From positions 184,707 through 248,706 of the forward strand of contig LDJB01000001.1 of the NCBI GenBank assembly GCA_001028815.1: a DNA stretch of 64,000 nt, given 5' to 3'. Shown piece by piece: positions 36,215 to 43,943 of this stretch. The position numbers were made by a program, and so were the translations under genes. This stretch comes from Peptococcaceae bacterium 1109. GTDB lineage: Bacteria; Bacillota; Limnochordia; Darwinibacteriales; Darwinibacteriaceae. How positions within the stretch are numbered: position 1 is the stretch's first letter; each line of letters begins with the position of its first letter. The notes below the pieces were generated by a model, which saw only the letters and a list, made by a program, of their open reading frames with translations, made no database searches and was not told the DNA's origin.

Positions 36215-37242
36215 ATGTTAGTGACTTTGACTTTTACCTTCCGCCAGAACTCATTGCCCAGACACCCCTGAAAGAACGGGACGCATCCCGGCTTTTGGTC
36301 ACCGAACGCTGGGGCAACCGCTTGGAGGATCGGCAGTTTCGGGATATTGTAGACTACTTCCAGGCCGGTGATGTGCTGGTCATCAACGAGACTCGGGTCA
36401 TTCCCGCCAGGCTGTTTGGGGTTAGGGCTGATACGGGCGGATCAGTGGAACTACTGCTCCTGAGGCCCTTCGGCAATGGACGCTGGGAAGTGTTGGTCAA
36501 ACCAGGGCGGCGGGCTCGTGTGGGGATGCGCATTGAGTTTTCATCGCAGCTGGCTTGCACAGTCGTGGATGTGACTCCTGTTGGCGGCCGCTTGGTGGAT
36601 TTTGAGTTTAGCGGTGATTTCGACCAGATTTTGGAGGAGTTGGGGGAGACCCCCCTGCCACCGTATATACACGCAAGGCTGGACGACAAAGAGCGCTACC
36701 AGACGGTGTATTCCAAGGACCCAGGTTCCGTTGCTGCACCCACCGCAGGACTGCACTTTACCCCCCAGCTCTTAGACGAGATTCGGGGCCGAGGGACAAG
36801 AATTGTCCCTTTAATACTGCATGTAGGGTTGGGCACTTTCCGCCCTGTGCAGACAGAACGGGTTGAAGACCACAAGATGCACGCCGAGTATTTCGAGCTT
36901 TCTCCAGAAAGTGCCGAGGCAATCAATGCCTGTCGCACTCAGGGAGGGCGAGTATGGGCTGTAGGCACCACCACGGTGCGGGTGTTGGAAACGCAGGCGG
37001 AGCCCTCTGCTGGGGGTTGGATGGTCCGGCCTGGATCAGGTTGGACCGATATTTTCATTTATCCTGGATGTGAGTTTCGGATTGTGGATGTCTTGGTGAC
37101 GAATTTCCACCTCCCGAAGTCTAGCCTGATCATGCTGGTGGCGGCCTTTGCAGGCCTAGATACAGTAAAGCACGCCTATGCCCATGCTGTTGCGGAGCGC
37201 TACCGATTCTTCAGTTTTGGCGATGCCATGTTACTTCTCTAG
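36211..37242 (+). CDS. queA: S-adenosylmethionine:tRNA ribosyltransferase-isomerase QueA
   Basis: A 343-residue enzyme that transfers and isomerises the ribose of SAM onto preQ1 in tRNA to make epoxyqueuosine. Landmarks: FDFYLPPELIAQTP at the N-terminus, NETRVIPARLFG, and SVAAPTAGLHFT around residue 175. Length is typical. ATG overlaps the rsgI stop by four bases, so it is coupled to sigI-rsgI. tgt follows within 20 bp. The ruvAB genes that usually precede queA in Bacillota are not here. Confidence 0.96.
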   Translation: MNVSDFDFYLPPELIAQTPLKERDASRLLVTERWGNRLEDRQFRDIVDYFQAGDVLVINETRVIPARLFGVRADTGGSVELLLLRPFGNGRWEVLVKPGRRARVGMRIEFSSQLACTVVDVTPVGGRLVDFEFSGDFDQILEELGETPLPPYIHARLDDKERYQTVYSKDPGSVAAPTAGLHFTPQLLDEIRGRGTRIVPLILHVGLGTFRPVQTERVEDHKMHAEYFELSPESAEAINACRTQGGRVWAVGTTTVRVLETQAEPSAGGWMVRPGSGWTDIFIYPGCEFRIVDVLVTNFHLPKSSLIMLVAAFAGLDTVKHAYAHAVAERYRFFSFGDAMLLL

Positions 37243-38379
<1,137 letters not shown>

Positions 38380-38443
38380 GAGGATCTGAGCCTGTGTGGT
38401 AGAACCAAGGTTAGAATGCACATTTATCTAAGGAGGTTGCTTG

Positions 38444-38734
38444 ATGTTTTTCTTGGAGGCTGAAGTGCCCGCAGGCGCGCAGATGATTCAGCTGTTTATG
38501 CCGTTCATTATCGTCATAGGGGTATTCTACTTTATGGTAATCCGTCCCCAACAGAAGCAGCAGAAACAGCGGCGGGAAATGTTGGATGCGCTGAAAAAGG
38601 GTGACCGGGTTGTGACGATTGGCGGCATCTACGGTGAGATCACACTTCTAAAAGAAGACTATGTAACACTAAAAGTTGCCGACAAGGTGGAAATCAAGGT
38701 TCGCCGTTCTGGAATTGAGTCTGTGCAAAGCTAA
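38444..38734 (+). CDS. yajC: Preprotein translocase subunit YajC
   Basis: A 96-residue Sec accessory protein with one N-terminal transmembrane helix (about 14-34, MPFIIVIGVFYFMVIRPQQ) and a cytoplasmic basic domain containing LKKGDRVVTIGGIYGEI. In bacteria it associates with SecDF. ATG 38444 has AGGAGG 7 nt upstream. It follows tgt and precedes the secDF genes, but with five unrelated genes in between here. Confidence 0.95.
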   Translation: MFFLEAEVPAGAQMIQLFMPFIIVIGVFYFMVIRPQQKQQKQRREMLDALKKGDRVVTIGGIYGEITLLKEDYVTLKVADKVEIKVRRSGIESVQS

Positions 38735-38759
38735 AACCACCACAAGGTGGTTTTCTTTT
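38733..38759 (+). terminator. Intrinsic terminator after yajC
   Basis: Perfect 9-bp stem AAAACCACC / GGTGGTTTT with a 4-nt loop, followed by CTTTT. Confidence 0.8.
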
Positions 38760-38801
38760 CAAGGAGGTCAGACTGAATACGCGAGAGAGGAGTTGAGAGA
38801 G

Positions 38802-39344
38802 ATGCGGAGAGCAATCATATGCTTTGTTACTTGCCTGATTTTGATTACTGCTGTACTGCCTGCATCTGCAGCAGGAACATTCTACCTCCATGACCATCCT
38901 GACTACTGGTGGTATGTCCTTTCTGATGTGCCCTTCAGTGCTGTAGTCCCTTCTGGTGCTCAATACTACGTGGAGCGCAACGTGTTCGGTATGAACATCC
39001 TGGAGATCTTAATGGATAACGGCAGTGTGTCCATTGAAGTTGCTTCCATGAAAAACTCCACAATTGATGCAGTGCGGAAGAGCATAGAAGAACGCTTTAA
39101 ACCGGCGGTAAAGGACATTTCTGTGAAGGCCAACCGTATGATCACTACTTCCAACAATCTGCAGTGTCACTTTTACCACTATGAGGCCACAGGGAATCAC
39201 GGCCGAAAGGTGATGCTCAGGACCGTGATTTTTGAGCGGAATGGGAACGTGGTAAGCCTGAGCTTGTTCCTGGACTCCAGCAAGTATGTGGGAGATGTGC
39301 AGCAGTATTGGCTGAGGCTGGTCAACGATTCGGAGTGGAACTAA
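38802..39344 (+). CDS. Secreted protein of unknown function
   Basis: A 180-residue protein with a clear signal peptide (about 1-23, ending PASAAG, cleavage likely after ASA). The mature part has an aromatic-rich start (HDHPDYWWYV) and a domain rich in hydrophobic beta strands (VVPSGAQYYVE, VMLRTVIFERNGNVVSLSLF). I do not recognise the family; PsbP/MOG1-like or DUF1795-like folds have similar patterns and could be tested. ATG start with GAGAGGAG upstream. It lies between yajC and the phosphatase gene; it may be exported through the nearby Sec genes, but no specific role can be read. Confidence 0.8.
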   Translation: MRRAIICFVTCLILITAVLPASAAGTFYLHDHPDYWWYVLSDVPFSAVVPSGAQYYVERNVFGMNILEILMDNGSVSIEVASMKNSTIDAVRKSIEERFKPAVKDISVKANRMITTSNNLQCHFYHYEATGNHGRKVMLRTVIFERNGNVVSLSLFLDSSKYVGDVQQYWLRLVNDSEWN

Positions 39345-39358
39345 ATCTGTAGAGGGAG

Positions 39359-40066
39359 ATGGGAGTGGAGATTCGAGTTGGCATCGCCAAGGTGGGTAAG
39401 TATGGCGTGGGTGTAGGCGGGGATTCTGTGGAGGTAGTGGAGCGGCCCCGAGGGGGTTTATCCGTTGTACTTGTGGATGGCCAGGGGCACGGTGCCGCAG
39501 CAAAGCGTACCAGCCACATGGTGGCAGCAAAGGCTTCTGCCCTCATTGGGGACGGAGCCCGGGATGGGGCGGTTATGAGGGCGATCAGCGATTTTCTCTA
39601 TGCTCAGCGCGATGGCAAGGTTTCCTCAACGGTCACCATCCTCAGCGCTGATCTGGATCACAAGTCGCTTGTGATTTCTCGCAACACAAATTCTCCGGTG
39701 ATTATCGGACACAGCGATGGTTCGAGTTGCATTGATTCTGAAGTAAACCCCATTGGAGTGCACCGCCTCAACAGGCCGGCCATATCCCACTGGCCGTTGT
39801 TTCCAGGTACTGTCTTGGTAGGATTCACCGATGGGGTAACTCACGCTGGGCGGTACCACGGCGGAAAGTTCGAGCTGGACTTTGTCGCCGGGCTTCTCCA
39901 AACAGGCGTGGAGGATGTGCAAAGGCTTGCCGATGAGATCCTCGACCACGCCATCACCCTTGATAAAGGGCGGCCCGCAGATGATATGGCTGCTGCAGTT
40001 CTAGCAGTTTTACCACTGGATAAGGGCTTGGGGATTCGGCGCATGGCGGTGCACTATCCATTCTAG
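39359..40066 (+). CDS. SpoIIE/PP2C-type serine/threonine phosphatase
   Basis: A 235-residue single-domain phosphatase of the SpoIIE (PPM) type. Metal-binding motifs: VDGQGHG (Asp40), FTDGVTHAG (Asp158) and PADDMAAAV (Asp208/209). It lacks the membrane helices of SpoIIE itself and resembles the size of RsbX or RsbU catalytic domains, which dephosphorylate anti-anti-sigma factors. No kinase or STAS-domain partner is encoded in the window. ATG start with AGAGGGAG upstream. The next two genes (P-loop, HD) follow closely and look like one unit with it. The substrate is unknown. Confidence 0.88.
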   Translation: MGVEIRVGIAKVGKYGVGVGGDSVEVVERPRGGLSVVLVDGQGHGAAAKRTSHMVAAKASALIGDGARDGAVMRAISDFLYAQRDGKVSSTVTILSADLDHKSLVISRNTNSPVIIGHSDGSSCIDSEVNPIGVHRLNRPAISHWPLFPGTVLVGFTDGVTHAGRYHGGKFELDFVAGLLQTGVEDVQRLADEILDHAITLDKGRPADDMAAAVLAVLPLDKGLGIRRMAVHYPF

Positions 40067-40082
40067 CTTGGTGGTGAGATCC

Positions 40083-40493
40083 GTGGTTGGCACGGACACG
40101 GCAAGGACAGCCCCCCTAATCTTGATTGTGGGAGTTTGCGCTTCGGGCAAGACTACCCTGTCCGGTGGCTTACGGGCCCTGGGCTATAATGCCCGCAGCC
40201 TGGCTCAGGAACACTCGGTGAGTCCCCGGTTCTGGCGCAGGCGCCAGCCGGATTTTCTCATTCTCTTGCATTGTGAGCTGAGCACCATCAAGGCTCGGAA
40301 AGGCGTTACTTGGGGAATGAGCAGCTATGAGCAGCAGAAGGACGTCTTGAGGGACGCTCGTGAGCATGCGGACCTGGTGGTAACAACCGATGGCCTCACC
40401 CCTGAGCAGCTCATCCGCTACGTCCACCAAACCCTGCAAGAGCATGGGATCTACCCATCCCAAGGAGGTGAAGGGCATGACTGTCAGCTTTAA
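40083..40493 (+). CDS. Small P-loop NTPase-like protein
   Basis: A 136-residue protein with a Walker A motif GVCASGKTT (residues 17-25), as in small kinases. The rest is too short for a full kinase: it has no evident LID or second nucleotide motif beyond a hydrophobic strand LILLHCE and the VVTTDGLTPEQL region, a pattern seen in shikimate/AAA-like kinases. GTG 40083 is chosen because GGTGGTGA lies 4 nt upstream; TTG 40068 is the upper limit. Its end overlaps the start of the HD gene by 17 bp. I cannot name a function; a regulatory NTPase coupled to the phosphatase and HD proteins is a guess. Confidence 0.75.
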   Translation: MVGTDTARTAPLILIVGVCASGKTTLSGGLRALGYNARSLAQEHSVSPRFWRRRQPDFLILLHCELSTIKARKGVTWGMSSYEQQKDVLRDAREHADLVVTTDGLTPEQLIRYVHQTLQEHGIYPSQGGEGHDCQL

Positions 40494-41139
40494 AGATGTG
40501 CAAAGCCACCCCTTCGTGGAGGCTTTCGTCAACCAAGCAGATGCTAATCTAGAGGCATTGGGTTATACCGAGCACGGCAAGCGCCATGTGGGGCTGGTCT
40601 CGTCAATAGCCCGTAACATCCTCCGCCGCTTGGGCTATCCGGAGCGCACTGCCGAACTGGCGGCTATCGCCGGTTATGTGCATGATATCGGCAACTCCGT
40701 CAGCCGGATTCACCATGGGCCCACAGCTGCAGTGCTCATCGCCCCTGTTTTGCAGGAGCTGCAGATGCCTCCTCACGAGATAGCCCAAGTCCTCAGTGCT
40801 GTGGGTAATCACGAAGAGGAGACGGGCCACCCTGTAAATGCGGTGGCAGCCGCGCTGATCCTGGCTGATAAATCCGATGTGCACCGGACTCGCACCAGGA
40901 GCAAAGAACTGACCAGCTTTGATATCCACGACCGGGTAAACTACGCCGCGGTCAAGTCGTTTCTTGATGTGGATGAAACAGAGCGGGTTATCAGTCTGAA
41001 TGTTACCATTGATACTGAGATCTGCCCCATCATGGAGTACTTTGAGATTTTCCTCCAGAGGATGCTCATGTGCCGCAGGGCGGCAGAGTTCTTAGGATGC
41101 CAGTTCAAGCTGAACATCAACGATACACCACTTCTGTAA
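40477..41139 (+). CDS. HD-domain phosphohydrolase
   Basis: A 220-residue cytoplasmic HD-superfamily protein. The metal site is H37, H69-D70 in GYVHDIGN, and later His in the VGNHEEETG region, with LADKSD completing the motif. Such proteins hydrolyse nucleotides or cyclic dinucleotides; the substrate is not known. No membrane segment or sensor domain. ATG 40477 has CAAGGAGGTGA upstream. Proteins of this type beside secD occur in Clostridia. It ends 26 bp before secD. Confidence 0.88.
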   Translation: MTVSFKDVQSHPFVEAFVNQADANLEALGYTEHGKRHVGLVSSIARNILRRLGYPERTAELAAIAGYVHDIGNSVSRIHHGPTAAVLIAPVLQELQMPPHEIAQVLSAVGNHEEETGHPVNAVAAALILADKSDVHRTRTRSKELTSFDIHDRVNYAAVKSFLDVDETERVISLNVTIDTEICPIMEYFEIFLQRMLMCRRAAEFLGCQFKLNINDTPLL

Positions 41140-41165
41140 GAGATGCAGGATAAAGGAGGAAGCCA

Positions 41166-42371
41166 ATGGGGCGGAATATTTGGCGCATTGCACTAATTGT
41201 TGGCGTTGTGGCTGTCAGCGCAGCCATGCTGTACTTCACCCCGTTCAACCTGGGCCTGGACCTAAAGGGCGGGGTACATGTAGTTCTTGAGGCCCAGCAA
41301 AGGGAAAGGGCTGTGACCGCGGAGGATATGCAAGGGGCTCTTACCATCATCGAGCGCAGGGTAAATGCGCTAGGTGTCTCGGAGCCCGTGATTCAAAGGC
41401 AGGGGTCTCACCGCATTATCTTGCAGCTTCCGGGCATTCACGATCAGCAGCAAGCTGTGGACACCATCGGTAAGACAGCGCTGTTGGAGTTCAAAGATCC
41501 CTTTGGCAGGACCGTGCTCACCGGTGCCAATCTAAAGGGCGTGCAGCTTGGTACAGATCGGTTTGGGCGTCCCGCGATCGACCTGGAGTTTGACCGGGAA
41601 GGGACGGAACGCTTTGCAGATATGACCATCCGCTATCAGGGGCAGATTACTCAAATTCTCCTTGATGGAGAGATCTTACAGGAAGTAATGATCAATGAGC
41701 CCATCTTAGAAGGCAAAGCACAGATCACTGGTTCCTTTACCCTTGATGAAGCCCGCAATTATGTCATCTTGTTCCAAGAAGGGGCACTGCCCATTCCTAT
41801 GAAAATTATGGAGATCCGCAATGTAGGCCCCACACTGGGCCAAGATTCTGTGAGTACGAGCTTTAGAGCGGGAACTGTGGGCGTGCTCTTGGTTTTGGCT
41901 CTTATGGCTTTTTACTACAAAGCCCCTGGGCTTGTTGCCGATCTGGCTTTGGTGCTCTATGTGGTTATTGCCCTGGGAGTACTCTCTGGGATGAATGCTG
42001 TGCTTACCCTTCCAGGAATCGCCGGCTTCATTCTTTCCATCGGAATGGCTGTGGACGCTAATGTCTTGATCTTTGAGCGAATTAAAGAAGAGGCTGCGAG
42101 CGGAAAGCGATTACGCTCCGCGGTGCAGGCTGGGTTTAAGCGGGCCTTTGGCACCATCTTGGACTCGAATATCACCACCCTGATCTCTGCCGCTGTGCTC
42201 TTTTATCTGGGGACGGGAGCGATTAAGGGATATGCAGTGACATTAGCGGTGGGAATTCTGACGAGCATGTTCACGGCGGTGTTCGTGACTCGGGTGCTAT
42301 TGGAGGCCATGGTTAACCGCTTCCACGAGCGGATGGCGAGGGACCTTGGCGTGCAGGGGGTGGCGAAGTGA
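41166..42371 (+). CDS. secD: Protein translocase subunit SecD
   Basis: A 401-residue RND-type membrane protein that uses proton motive force to pull exported proteins from SecYEG. It has the family D1 motif LGLDLKGGVHVVLE at 30-45, a periplasmic first domain, and a six-helix membrane block with SIGMAVDANVLIFERI (D4 motif, around 285-300). ATG start with AAAGGAGG upstream. secF overlaps its stop by 4 bp. Length fits the Bacillota SecD, when separate from SecF. Confidence 0.95.
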   Translation: MGRNIWRIALIVGVVAVSAAMLYFTPFNLGLDLKGGVHVVLEAQQRERAVTAEDMQGALTIIERRVNALGVSEPVIQRQGSHRIILQLPGIHDQQQAVDTIGKTALLEFKDPFGRTVLTGANLKGVQLGTDRFGRPAIDLEFDREGTERFADMTIRYQGQITQILLDGEILQEVMINEPILEGKAQITGSFTLDEARNYVILFQEGALPIPMKIMEIRNVGPTLGQDSVSTSFRAGTVGVLLVLALMAFYYKAPGLVADLALVLYVVIALGVLSGMNAVLTLPGIAGFILSIGMAVDANVLIFERIKEEAASGKRLRSAVQAGFKRAFGTILDSNITTLISAAVLFYLGTGAIKGYAVTLAVGILTSMFTAVFVTRVLLEAMVNRFHERMARDLGVQGVAK

Positions 42372-43243
42372 GTTTTGTAAGCATTGGCAGAAAGAGCGTG
42401 ATGATCTCCGGGATCGTTGTAGTGTTGTGCCTTGTGCTTCTCCTGTGGCCAGGCCTTAATTGGGGCGTTGACTTCACTGGCGGCACAATCTTGGAGCGCA
42501 GAGTGGGGCGGGGAGTCTCCACTGGAGAGATCGGTGCTGTCATGGATGGAGCTGTGCCAGAGATGAACCTGTCCCGCTCAGCGATTCAGCTGGTAGATGG
42601 GGATCGGGAGTTTATCGTGCGCACACACGAGCTATCTAACGATGAGATTCTCCGAATTGATAAAGCCTTTGAGGAGGCGTTCGGCGGACTGGTAGAGCTG
42701 CGGACTGAAGTGGTTGGCCCGGTCATAGGCCGGGAACTTGTGCGGAACGCGGTTCTCGCGGTAGTCGTTGCCTCCATAGGAATTCTTCTCTACGTGGCCT
42801 ACCGCTTTGAGCACCGGTTCGCGGTGGTAGCCGTGGCTGCATTGTTCCACGACGTAGTTCTGGTCCTGGGTTGTTTTGTCCTCCTGAGGCGGGAAATCAA
42901 CAGTCCTTTTGTAGCGTCAGTCCTAACGGTGGTGGGCTATTCTATCAATAACACCATCGTGATTTTCGACCGCATGCGGGAAAACCTTAAGCTTTCCCCA
43001 AAAGAGCCCCTGCCGGAGCTGGTTGAGGGGAGCATCAGGCAGAGCCTGACCCGTACTATCAACACCAGCATAACGACTCTTCTGACAGTACTCATGCTGG
43101 TGATCTTCGGTGGAAGCGCCATCCGGGATTTTGCCCTAGCCCTGCTAATTGGAGTGGTGGTAGGCACCTATTCCTCCGTTCTGGTTTCCGGGCCCCTGTG
43201 GCTGATGTGGACGGAACGGCAGCGTAAGCCAAAGATGGCATAA
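42368..43243 (+). CDS. secF: Protein translocase subunit SecF
   Basis: A 291-residue partner of SecD. It carries WGVDFTGGTILE near the N-terminus and the membrane block with SVLTVVGYSINNTIVIFDRMREN around 175-200. GTG start overlapping the secD stop by four bases. It ends at a palindromic terminator shared with the convergent hpt gene. Confidence 0.95.
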   Translation: MSFVSIGRKSVMISGIVVVLCLVLLLWPGLNWGVDFTGGTILERRVGRGVSTGEIGAVMDGAVPEMNLSRSAIQLVDGDREFIVRTHELSNDEILRIDKAFEEAFGGLVELRTEVVGPVIGRELVRNAVLAVVVASIGILLYVAYRFEHRFAVVAVAALFHDVVLVLGCFVLLRREINSPFVASVLTVVGYSINNTIVIFDRMRENLKLSPKEPLPELVEGSIRQSLTRTINTSITTLLTVLMLVIFGGSAIRDFALALLIGVVVGTYSSVLVSGPLWLMWTERQRKPKMA

Positions 43244-43244
43244 G

Positions 43245-43274
43245 AAAACTGGAGGCCTCAGGCCTCCAGTTTTT
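43245..43274. terminator. Bidirectional terminator between secF and hpt
   Basis: A perfect inverted repeat AAAACTGGAGGCC / GGCCTCCAGTTTT with a 3-nt loop, A-rich on one side and T-rich on the other, so it can stop transcription from both convergent genes. Confidence 0.93.
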
Positions 43275-43282
43275 GATCTCCG

Positions 43283-43831
43283 CTATTCTTCACTGCTTGT
43301 TGTGTAATACTTAGGATTCAGGACAAATATGTAGGGGAAGTTTCGATATAGTTGTTGGTAATCCAGGCCGTAGCCGACGAGGAATTCGTTGGGAACCGTG
43401 AATCCCACGTAATCCACGGGGATTTCCACTCTCCGGTTATCGGGCTTGTCCAACAAAGTACAGATCCTCAGGGAGGCAGGGTTGCGGCTGTGGAGGTTGT
43501 TCAGCAAGTAGCTTAAAGTAAGCCCTGTATCAATTATGTCCTCCACAATGATGATGTCCTTACCCTCAATGCTTTCTTCCAGGTCCTTTGTGATCCGCAC
43601 AACGCCAGAAGATTGGGTAGAGTCACCATAGCTGGAGACGGACATAAAATCGTATTTCACAGGCACTGTAATGTGCTTGGCCAAATCGCAGAGAAACATC
43701 AGGCCGCCTTTGAGAATACACACCAGCGTGACGGTTTTGCCTGCGTAATCCTTGGAGATCTGTTCGCCTAACTCCTTGACCCGTTGTTCAATGGTTGGCT
43801 GATCGATTAAGATGCGGTCAATAACGTCCAC
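43283..43831 (-). CDS. hpt: Hypoxanthine phosphoribosyltransferase
   Basis: A 182-residue purine salvage enzyme that makes IMP or GMP from PRPP. The PRPP-binding motif is IIIVEDIIDTGLTLSYL; YDFMSVSSYG near residue 70 and YGLDYQQLYRNFPYI near the end are family signatures. GTG 43831 is chosen because GAGGGG lies 7 nt upstream and gives the usual length; an ATG at 43864 or 43891 would add residues with no support. It is alone on the minus strand between secF and recJ, an insertion into the usual secDF-recJ order. Confidence 0.93.
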   Translation of the reverse strand: MDVIDRILIDQPTIEQRVKELGEQISKDYAGKTVTLVCILKGGLMFLCDLAKHITVPVKYDFMSVSSYGDSTQSSGVVRITKDLEESIEGKDIIIVEDIIDTGLTLSYLLNNLHSRNPASLRICTLLDKPDNRRVEIPVDYVGFTVPNEFLVGYGLDYQQLYRNFPYIFVLNPKYYTTSSEE

Positions 43832-43943
43832 GAGTATACCCCTCTGCGTAGATTTCCCTTCCATGATACTATCAGGGCGGGGAAAAATCAAGTGCAGGAA
43901 ATGGCCTTGCCCGTGTAGAATGGGCTAGCAGTGGAGGTGCTCA

